DNA of 5,144 nucleotides, taken from contig JAHFHB010000162.1 of NCBI GenBank assembly GCA_023247135.1, positions 1 through 5,144 of the forward strand, in the 5' to 3' direction. Under the pieces are notes generated by a model that saw nothing but the letters and a program-made list of their open reading frames with translations, was not told the DNA's origin and ran no database searches. This stretch comes from Candidatus Omnitrophota bacterium (lineage in GTDB: Bacteria; Omnitrophota; Omnitrophia; Omnitrophales; Aquincolibacteriaceae). The position numbers and the translations under genes are program-made. Below are positions 1 to 5,144 of the stretch, piece by piece (position 1 is the stretch's first letter; every line of letters begins with the position of its first letter).

Positions 1-534
1 GATTTGGCCGCGGCGGGCCAGGCGCTCAAGACGGCGCATGCGGCGGCAGGCACCAAACGGGCGCTGGCGGTTTATATCCGCTGGCTCGAAAAAATCTTCG
101 GCAAGAACTTTGCAAATATCCGTGCGCTTTTGGCGAAATACCTGATTCAGTACAAAGACATGCTTTCGGCCGTGGAAGCCATGCTGCGTGACAATAGCCG
201 TGATGAAGAAGCGCCTATTCCCATGGAGCAGCTGAAGAAAATCAATCTGATCCTGGCGCGTGTGTTGATGATGAAGCAGGTGTTGGATACGCAGGTCCGG
301 CAGGTTTATCACACTGTCGATAGTTTTAATGCGCAGGTCGGAAGAGAACAGCGCGCGGAACTCCAGATTACGCAGGAGGTCAGCGACCCGCTTCAGGCGG
401 TCATTGAAACGCAGGTGAACCGCTTCTCAAATGACCTTGGGCATCCACCGCTCGATGAAGGCGGGCTTGCCGAGTGGTTTGATGACTTAAACGGCGTGCT
501 AGACGATTTGGCGCGGGCCATTGCCAACGCGGGT
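1..534 (+). other. Domain: alpha-helical region at the left edge of the giant protein
   Basis: Residues 1-178 are dominated by long amphipathic helices with few predicted strands: an Ala-rich helix at 1-16, a hydrophobic/charged helix around 21-65, a further helix around 76-105 rich in Leu, Met and Val, and a short acidic helix at 156-177. Val, Leu and Ile fall at helical spacing and Gln is frequent, compatible with a helical bundle or short coiled coil. The beginning of the domain lies outside the window. I recognise no family and no catalytic motif. It is followed by a disordered-looking linker (residues 179-203) rich in Asp, Ser, Pro and Gly. Confidence 0.5.
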
Positions 535-3500
535 GAAGATGACTCTGCTTCACCTCCCGATCAAGGTGCCGGAGACAGTACGCCGCCGGAAAGCCCGGAC
601 GCCGCGCTGACCGGAGATACCGTGGAACTGCGCGATCCGGACGCCATGCGCGATTATTTTCAGGCGCGCGAAGATTATGCCCCTGCCGCGGACGGCGAAC
701 CTGAAAAACTGGAAAAACTGGGGCAGTCCTTTCAATACTTTCCGCCTTCTCAATTGAGCGCGCATGCAAAATTTGAATTCAAAATAAAAAATTTGCAGGC
801 GGGACAAGAACCGCATCCGCTGACACTCGAACTTGATAGTGGGGGGCGCACTGTGGATATCCAGTTTGAGAAAAAGTCGAGTATGATCACGAGTATGATC
901 AGTGGTTCATTTGAATTCCTACAGCTTCCTGATGCGGGCAAGGGACTTATCCATTTTTATTTTAGTCTCACGCGCATTTCGGATGCAGTGATCGAGGGGT
1001 TGAGGACAGCCGGCTGGAGCAATCTAACGAGCATTCCGCTCGTGGATGAAGATGGCAACGAAACGGGCGATACGCTTTCACTGGTTTTTCCAGGCTCCGA
1101 AAGTCCCGCAGAGGAAAAGTCTGCGGATTCTGGCCCCAAGCAGGAGTATAAGCCTGTGAATCTCAAATTTTTGGAGGCGCTCAAACAAGCTCAGAAAAAG
1201 AGATCCGAGATGCGCCTGGAGCGGAGTCCCGGCACAACTAGGGTCTCGGCGGAGCCTCGCTCCGAGATGCGCGTTTCCCCCAAGGAAAACACTGAGCTTG
1301 ACGTGATAGGCAACCAGGAAGTCGGCGGGTTCCGCGTCACGCAATTCGCATTACCCGGAACGGTGGAAGTGGTGCGCGAACGGATTCGCATGTATTTTAA
1401 ATCAGGCGATGACATTTACGAACTGGAACTGGATTACGACAGGCGAACGGCGCAGGATTTTACCGACGCAGCCATTTTTAAGGGTGGTCCGGAACCACGC
1501 ACGGCAGAAGCCGCACCGCTGGTCAGCTTCCGGTACCGGGGGGGACAAGCCTTCAAAATTAATGAGCAAGTGCCCTTGCAGATTGCGCTTGTGGGGTCAT
1601 TGAAAGACTTTTTAACGAAAAATCTGCCTGCCTCCGTGACAGACACCTGGCGCGGCCAATTTTATAGCTTTGAGGCTGGGGTGGACGGTCTTGATTTTGA
1701 AATTTCATTCGGCACGGGTGCGGCTGCTTCGTCTCCGCCCCTGCCGGATGGCAGGGACAGGGATGTACGTGCCGCTGATGGCGTCCCGTCATCCCCGGAG
1801 GGTGAAGGCCCGCAAGACGGTCCCGATGCCTCTCTCACGGAAGTGGAACGGACCCCTTACGAGCGCGAGTTTGAACGGCTTTGGGAGAGCGTCATTGGTA
1901 AGGATTTTAATGTGCTCACCCCGGAACAAAAATGGATCGTGATCCGCACGGTGCTGGTGGATGATTTCTACTACAACGTGGTACAAAGCGCTGACACCCC
2001 GCTTAAAGACGAGATCGCGCTTCCCGACGCCTCGTGGCGCCTGACCTTTGACGTCGATGCCGGCATGATTGTGGCCAAAGGCCCGGGTGGCAGCGAATTT
2101 GAAGAATACGAACTTGAAAAACAGAATTATCTTTATGTCGGCAAGGACCCCTACAGCAGTTTGTCCTTTGTTGCATGGGCACAGGACGATTTGCAAAAAA
2201 ATAACGAGGCTGATGGCGCAGGCTATTTGAGAGGTAGAGCCACAGCGACAGTTTTCCCAAGTGAGGACGCTCGGCGCCGGGTGCGGGCTGAAGGGGGATC
2301 CCTTGCCAAATTCTACAGCCTCAAACCGGTCAAGCTTTCAAACGTCAGCCGTGAAATGCCGCGGCATGATTACGTTTGGCATGAGATCGAACATGAGGGC
2401 GCGTTGGCCGCTTATGAGAGCTTTCGCCGGATTTTGGCGGCACGAGGTTTTAGTAATGACGAGATCAAAAACCTCGCGCGCAAAGCCAAACAATCCGACG
2501 AGGATGAGTCGCTCAGAGAAGTGATGGATGCATTGATTCAAAAGGCTTTTATCATGCCGCAGATTATGGAGCTGCTGGATCTCGCTGAAAAAGCGATCAT
2601 CAAAGACTCGTATTTCAAATTCAAAGACGGTGTGCCCGAATATGAACAGGTCTTTGGCATGGTCCCAGGACAGATTCGTTCCGAGCTAGAGGCCAAAGCC
2701 CGTACGGGTGAAGTTTCGGTGGTGGATGTGGGCGCCGGAGCCGGTAAATTTGTCAAGGGCGTCAAGGACATGGGGATCGAGAACGTCACAGCGGAGGGCC
2801 AAAGCCTGGTGCGTTTTGATGATCCCAAAGATGGCCTTGAGATTGCCGAGGGCGATCTGCTTTTTCTGGATTATGCCACCGGCAGCGCCGACTTTGTATT
2901 CAGCAAATTTAACGCGGCTCATTCGGGGGCGCCGTATGAAAGCCTTTCTGAGATTGCGCGTATTTTGAAAATCGGCGGCAAGGCCCGCATTACGTTTGAC
3001 TATCCTGAAAACTACCGTCTGCTTAAACCCGGTGAGCGCGGGCCGGGAGTTGCCCTTGATTTAATTCAGGAACTATCGTCTGCGGTCTTTGCCAAGGTCT
3101 TTCAGGTTACTAAGTCGGTACTTCCTTTAGGTGAGGAAGTGGTTGTGATTACGACACCGGCTTTTCGAATCACGATTCATCCTCCCGGCGACTACGACAC
3201 GATGAAAGCAAAATCTAGTCTCTCCGGCGAAATGGGGCGAGCGCGCTCAGTTCGGGATCGTCATCCCATTGTAGAAATCGAGAGGCTGGGGCCTGGCCGG
3301 CTTGATTTCGATCTTGAACCCAAGCATATCCGTCAGGAACTGCTGGCCCATGCCATGATCGTCAGCTATGAGCGCAAAGCCCCTCGTCCGCCTGCGCCCG
3401 GTCCGCAAGCTGCTGAAGCGGGTGGAGAAAGTATCCTGACGAATTTTAAAGGGGCCGATACCCCGCGGCCTGTGGAAACGCGGGAAGCGCGCATCCAACG

Positions 3501-5144
3501 CTGGAAGCCGATGGCGCAAACGGGAGCGTCTACGTCCTATAGCGAGGACTTTTCATATCAGATCTACCATACAGATACGCGCGGGCGCAGCGGCCGGGCC
3601 CAGCACTCTTTTGGCCTGCGCAAAGATGACGCGGCCTACTACTGGTTCTGGAAAAGGAAAGTGGACGATGAACCGATTCTGTCTCTGGACTACATGAGTG
3701 AGATCGACACTACCGTGCTGACGTTGAGGATGGATCGGAGTGTGGCGGATGCCCGCCGTTCTTTCCAACGCAAATTCACGATCGAGATGCCCGGTGAAGT
3801 TTTGAAGGGCCTCGAACTGGGTGAAAAGGTAACCACGGCAACGGTAATCCCTGAATTTTTTGACCAGCTTGCGGCACTGATGCTTGACAAAGGTGTATTG
3901 TCTCGAAGTCAGCACGCGGAAGCCCTGCGACGCGGCATTTTGAATCTGCATCCGAACACTATTGGCCCAGAGGACAACCCCGGCAAAAAGCCCAGCTGGC
4001 TTCAATTCGTGAAAGAGGGCGTGGAAGATAGCGGCGAGCGTGAAGCGGCGAGCGGTGAGGTGCAGGATACAAATGTAGGGGCTTCCCCCTCTGATGTAGG
4101 GGCGGCTTCTAAAGCCGCCCTGGATATTTTGGGTGCAACTGCCGTACTGACCGAGAGCGATTTTGCGATTCCGCCCGAGGCTGTGAATGCCACTGTTTTT
4201 GTCGACCGGACGGATACTGCCCGTGGTTTCGAGGCCGCACCGATTCAGCAGCTTCTGAGTCAGACCGCGTATGCGTCTGTCTTTAGATTCGAATCTCCCG
4301 AAATCGTGAGAATCAATGCGCGGGAACAAAGGCCCTCGGAGCAGTGGCGGTTTTTATTCGATGCCGACCGGAAAACACCGGATTTTACTTACAGTATCCA
4401 GATCGGCACCGATCAAACAGGAGAACCGTTATTTTTAAAATTTTACGGGGGTAACTTTTTACCGGATAGCAATTTTATATCAAAAACACGATTGGACATT
4501 TACAGCGTTGAAGCGGGTAATGAAATAACCTACTGGAATATCCAAACCTTGCTGACGGATAACGCTGGTATCGCCGCTTTGCACATCGTGGCGCCGCCGG
4601 GCAGTACCCGCCGTGAAATTTATTTCACCGTAGACAATGTGAGCGAAAAAGAAATCGCAGAGCGCTGGCTGTACTTCGTGCAAAAGCAAATGGATTCAGC
4701 CAGTGGATTACCCGCGGACTTTATCCGCTACGTTGAAGGCCAGGGAATGATCATTAAAAAGGGCGATTTTAAATTCGTCATTCGCTTGCAAAACCCGGTG
4801 CCCGCCACAAATCAAAATGCAGGGACGGGTTTGGCGAATGAAGCGACCGCAAAAACCATGCCCGAGATATTGCAACTGTTCGTCAATGCCGGTTACCGGT
4901 TTAAAAATGGTGGGGCCCCTGCGGTCGCGACTTTTGATTATAAGGACACGATGACAAAGTCAGAGGGGCCAGAAACAGTCACTGTGGAGTGGCGGGGACC
5001 GAAGGATACTTCAATGTCGATGGCATTACCGCCTTCTTTACGGGTTAATTCTAAAGCCGCTTATGCCTCAGCGGGGGCTGAGGCGAGCAAAAATATCTTA
5101 TTTCTTACATCCTTTATTCCGTCAGACGATCCAAGTTCTACACA
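1..5144 (+). CDS. Giant multidomain protein with embedded methyltransferase-like domain, partial at both ends
   Basis: Frame 1 is open through the whole window (1714 codons plus two bases) with no stop. Neither the start codon nor the stop codon is visible, so no start or RBS can be chosen. The translation reads as real protein throughout: amphipathic helices, alternating beta-strand patterns, and Pro/Gly/Asp/Ser/Glu linkers between compact modules. The only family recognised with confidence is a class I SAM-dependent methyltransferase fold at about residues 904-1058. The remaining modules (204-365, 431-570, 619-765, 1178-1316, 1381-1570, 1571-1714) match no family I can name. No cysteine occurs, and no transmembrane segment or signal peptide is visible, although the true N-terminus is missing. 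The overall role is unknown. Giant genes of this style are known from Omnitrophota, where roles in surface attachment or predation have been proposed; applying that here is inference. Reality of the coding frame is near certain; function is not known. Confidence 0.96.
610..1095 (+). other. Domain: alpha/beta module A of the giant protein, family unknown
   Basis: Residues 204-365 show alternating hydrophobic strands (FEFKIKNL at 258-265, LTLELD at 274-279, TVDIQFE at 284-290, FEFLQL at 304-309, IHFYFSL at 317-323), then a helix (about 327-338, SDAVIEGLRTAG) and a final strand near 357-363. The core YFSLTRISDAVI (320-331) matches YFTVDNVSEKEI in module E (1541-1552), with a strand followed by a helix in both. 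This suggests a divergent duplicated domain. It contains a short tandem duplication (SMIT/SMIS, residues 294-301). No known family is recognised. Boundaries are approximate and set by the Pro/Asp/Ser-rich linkers on each side. Confidence 0.45.
879..901 (+). repeat. In-frame 12-bp tandem duplication within module A
   Basis: The 11-mer gagtatgatca occurs at 879-889 and again at 891-901, a period of 12 bp. It encodes the four-residue repeat SMIT-SMIS. The period keeps the frame, as expected for a small slippage duplication tolerated in a coding region. It sits in a surface-loop-like stretch between two predicted beta strands. Confidence 0.8.
1201..1272 (+). repeat. Two RSEMR linker motifs, direct repeat 57 bp apart
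   Basis: The 12-mer tccgagatgcgc occurs at 1204-1215 and 1261-1272, exactly 57 bp (19 codons) apart. Each copy, with its preceding Arg codon, encodes RSEMR (residues 401-405 and 420-424). Both lie in a basic, Pro/Ser-containing linker between modules A and B. The stretch 1245-1266 can also fold into an imperfect hairpin: CTC and GGAG pair with CTCC and GAG, with a 3-nt bulge. From memory, RSEMR/RSEVR-like peptides recur in linkers of large Omnitrophota proteins, which would make this a lineage marker; I cannot verify that here. A weaker relative, ARSVRD, lies at residues 1081-1086. Confidence 0.7.
1291..1710 (+). other. Domain: alpha/beta module B of the giant protein, family unknown
   Basis: Residues 431-570 hold beta strands around 444-449 (FRVTQF), 453-466 (TVEVVRERIRMYFK), 471-479 (DIYELELDY) and 507-512 (LVSFRY), a helix around 532-541 (GSLKDFLTKN), and C-terminal strands at 553-568 (GQFYSFEAG, LDFEISF). 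The order of strands, then a helix, then a closing acidic strand resembles modules A and F, but I could not align it residue by residue. No catalytic or binding signature is recognised. A roughly 48-residue Pro/Gly/Asp-rich linker (571-618) follows. Confidence 0.4.
1711..1854 (+). other. Disordered acidic Pro/Gly/Asp-rich linker of the giant protein
   Basis: Residues 571-618 consist almost entirely of Gly, Ala, Ser, Pro, Asp, Glu and Arg (for example SSPPLPDGRDRD at 577-588 and PSSPEGEGPQDGPD at 596-609), with no hydrophobic periodicity. It separates modules B and C. Similar but shorter linkers occur at residues 179-203, 366-385, 1127-1146 and 1600-1618, giving the protein a beads-on-a-string layout. 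Confidence 0.6.
1855..2295 (+). other. Domain: alpha/beta module C of the giant protein, family unknown
   Basis: Residues 619-765 start with a helix rich in Glu, Arg and aromatics (PYEREFERLWESVIG, 619-633). A second helix follows around 641-657 with the acidic-aromatic run VDDFYYNV, then strands at 679-693 (WRLTFDVDAGMIVAK), 701-713 (EEYELEKQNYLYV) and 720-727 (SLSFVAWA), and a final strand around 746-752. The order of helix first and strands after differs from modules A and B. No active-site motif or known family is recognised. Confidence 0.4.
2296..2709 (+). other. Domain: helical segment with an HEIEH motif before the methyltransferase domain
   Basis: Residues 766-903 are mainly helical: 794-816 (from WHEIEHEG through AAYESFRRILAARG), 819-832, 835-866, and 889-901 leading into the methyltransferase core. 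HEIEH at 794-798 fits the HExxH zinc-metallopeptidase pattern, and E806 and E821 are candidate third ligands, but neither sits at a spacing I recognise for a known clan. The helices just before residue 904 (EQVFGMVPGQIRSELEAKA) are where class I methyltransferases usually carry an N-terminal substrate or cap helix, so part of this segment probably belongs to that domain. A peptidase function is not supported beyond the five-residue match. Confidence 0.4.
2710..3174 (+). other. Domain: class I SAM-dependent methyltransferase-like fold
   Basis: Residues 904-1058 carry the Rossmann-like methyltransferase pattern in order. Motif I is VVDVGAGAGKF (907-917), the glycine-rich SAM-binding loop. The beta-2 end is NVTAEG (928-933), with E932 in the position of the acidic residue that contacts the ribose. 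GDLLFL follows at 951-956, with D952 where the adenine contact is expected. Beta-4 is ADFVFSKF (963-970). The helix plus strand SLSEIARILKIGGKARITF (981-999) is the hallmark of Methyltransf_11-type enzymes. A last helix (1016-1030) and strand EEVVVITTP (1045-1053) complete the fold. All SAM-binding positions look intact, so binding is plausible. The substrate is unknown: I see no signature for nucleic acid, quinone, lipid or protein substrates. It is fused in-frame inside the giant protein with no internal start evident. Fold confidence is high; activity is uncertain. Confidence 0.85.
3175..3531 (+). other. Methyltransferase C-terminal tail and Pro/Ala-rich linker
   Basis: Residues 1059-1177 follow the last methyltransferase strand. 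The first part includes the basic stretch MGRARSVRDRHP (1078-1089), a short strand-helix element (VEIERLGPGRLDFDLEP, then a helix around 1109-1121), and a low-complexity run PRPPAPGPQAAEAGGES (1128-1144). The rest is charged and lacks clear hydrophobic periodicity. I see no recognisable domain. It tethers the methyltransferase fold to module D. Confidence 0.4.
3532..3948 (+). other. Domain: alpha/beta module D of the giant protein, family unknown
   Basis: Residues 1178-1316 contain strands with many aromatics: FSYQIYHTD (1184-1192), HSFGLRK (1202-1208), AYYWFWKRK (1212-1220), PILSLDYM (1225-1232), TVLTLRMD (1238-1245) and FTIEMPG (1259-1265). A hydrophobic helix (IPEFFDQLAALMLDKG, 1283-1298) and a second helix (1301-1313) follow. 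The FSYQI/HTDTRG opening resembles FTYSI/GTDQTG in module E (1462-1473), supporting a divergent repeat relationship. The dense Tyr/Trp cluster could mark a binding face, but I recognise no carbohydrate-binding family. Confidence 0.45.
4073..4102 (+). repeat. Direct repeat of atgtagggg with 21-bp period
   Basis: The 9-mer atgtagggg occurs at 4073-4081 and 4094-4102, exactly 21 bp (seven codons) apart, giving NVGA and DVGA in the protein (residues 1358-1361 and 1365-1368). The first copy is followed by cttccccct, which lets agggg pair with cccct (5-bp stem, 4077-4090). The second copy begins the larger REP-like hairpin. The pair looks like two adjacent palindromic units or one unit with a partial duplication. 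Confidence 0.7.
4096..4122 (+). repeat. REP-like palindrome translated within a linker
   Basis: GGGCGGCTT at 4100-4108 is perfectly complementary to AAGCCGCCC at 4112-4120, with a 3-nt loop (CTA) between them. The unit is preceded by GTAGG, a common opening of REP-like palindromes that are usually found between genes. Here it is read in frame as VGAASKAAL inside the linker between modules D and E. There is no T-tract after the stem, so it is not a convincing intrinsic terminator, and the frame continues for at least another 1000 bp. Membership of a dispersed genomic family is inferred. Confidence 0.7.
4141..4710 (+). other. Domain: alpha/beta module E of the giant protein, family unknown
   Basis: Residues 1381-1570 include strands at 1396-1401 (NATVFV), 1424-1430 (YASVFRF), 1449-1454 (WRFLFD), 1462-1468 (DFTYSIQ in part), 1476-1482 (EPLFLKFY) and 1497-1503 (RLDIYSV). 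A helix-like NIQTLLTD and a strand AALHIVAP (1525-1532) follow, then YFTVDNVSEKEI (1541-1552), which leads into a helix ending near 1565. The last element matches module A at 320-331. The coding DNA at 4421-4500 is unusually AT-rich (25 G or C of 80 bases) compared with the left end of the window (44 of 60 in bases 1-60). No functional signature is recognised. Confidence 0.45.
4711..5144 (+). other. Domain: alpha/beta module F of the giant protein, cut by the right edge
   Basis: Residues 1571-1714 begin with a short helix (PADFIRYVEG), followed by strands at 1583-1598 (MIIKKG, DFKFVIRLQNP), a Asn/Thr/Gly/Ala linker-like loop (1601-1618), a helix (TMPEILQLFVNAGY, 1619-1632), and strands AVATFDYK (1641-1648) and ETVTVEWRG (1658-1666). 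The helix end NAGY resembles TAGW at the equivalent helix of module A (336-339). After about residue 1683 the sequence becomes Ala/Ser-rich (VNSKAAYASAGAEASK), suggesting another linker, followed by the start of a new hydrophobic strand (ILFLTSFI). The protein continues past the window. Confidence 0.4.
5065..5084 (+). repeat. 8-bp inverted repeat in an Ala-rich linker
   Basis: GCCTCAGC at 5065-5072 pairs perfectly with GCTGAGGC at 5077-5084 across a 4-nt GGGG loop. It is translated as part of an Ala/Ser-rich stretch after module F. Just upstream, ttctaaagccgc (5049-5060) repeats 12 bases of the REP-like unit at 4107-4118 and encodes the same SKAA tetrapeptide. No T-tract follows, so it does not look like a terminator. 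Confidence 0.65.

Noticed and set aside
1..300. Possible internal start codons (several ATG codons in the helical region)
   Set aside because: None has a convincing ribosome binding site, and the frame is open with protein-like sequence upstream of all of them to the left edge.
772..783. Perfect 12-bp palindrome tttgaattcaaa considered as an operator
   Set aside because: It lies deep inside the coding frame, encodes a regular beta strand (FEFK) and has no promoter or second site nearby.
401..1415. Several overlapping minus-strand open frames of 60-120 codons
   Set aside because: They overlap one another and the main frame, have low-complexity Arg/Pro/Ser-rich products, and show no family motifs. 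They are typical shadows of a GC-biased coding strand.
2708..2968. 86-codon plus-strand frame over the methyltransferase region
   Set aside because: It is out of frame with the clear SAM-binding motifs and its product is Arg/Trp/Pro-rich without pattern. The main frame explains the conserved motifs.
4096..4122. Hairpin considered as an intrinsic transcription terminator
   Set aside because: There is no T-tract after the stem, and the reading frame continues uninterrupted for at least 1000 bases.
3553..4329. 258-codon open frame on the minus strand, the longest closed one in the window
   Set aside because: It lies wholly antisense to the continuous frame. Its product is rich in Arg, His, Gln and scattered Cys with no domain pattern, and it has no convincing ribosome binding site. 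The opposite strand here encodes coherent modules D and E.
1..5144. CRISPR arrays, tRNA or rRNA genes, insertion sequences
   Set aside because: I saw no regularly spaced repeats of CRISPR length, no tRNA cloverleaf-like segments, no rRNA sequence and no transposase motifs. The coding frame accounts for the whole window.

Overview
The window lies entirely inside one very large protein-coding gene. Plus-strand frame 1 is open from base 1 to base 5144: 1714 complete codons plus two bases, with no stop codon and no visible start. Both ends of the gene are outside the window. I see no second gene, RNA gene, promoter or transcription terminator, and no intergenic stretch. Every shorter open frame on either strand overlaps this reading frame and looks like a compositional shadow.

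Layout of the encoded segment, numbering residues from base 1: a helical region (about 1-178); a mixed alpha/beta module A (204-365); a charged linker carrying two copies of the pentapeptide RSEMR (401-405 and 420-424); module B (431-570); a Pro/Gly/Asp/Ser-rich linker (571-618); module C (619-765); a helical segment with an HEIEH motif (794-798); a well-formed class I S-adenosylmethionine (SAM) methyltransferase-like fold (about 904-1058); a tail and Pro/Ala-rich linker (1059-1177); module D (1178-1316); a linker whose DNA is a REP-like hairpin (1317-1380); module E (1381-1570); and module F, which runs off the right edge (1571-1714). The alpha/beta modules are not clearly members of any family I can name. 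They share a style of paired beta strands followed by an amphipathic helix, and modules A and E share a recognisable 12-residue core.

The translated segment contains no cysteine at all in 1714 residues. It is acidic, has no obvious membrane segment, and alternates compact modules with disordered-looking linkers. This resembles an exported or surface-associated giant protein, yet it carries a domain type that normally needs cytoplasmic SAM.

Organism: a bacterium of moderate to high G+C with some AT-rich patches. The extreme gene length, the RSEMR-type linker peptides and the lack of recognisable families suggest Omnitrophota (Candidatus Omnitrophica) or another lineage known for giant genes. 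This is an inference from style, not proof. The most notable points are the cysteine-free giant frame, the embedded methyltransferase fold, the divergent internal module repeats, and the palindromic or repeated DNA that is translated within linkers.
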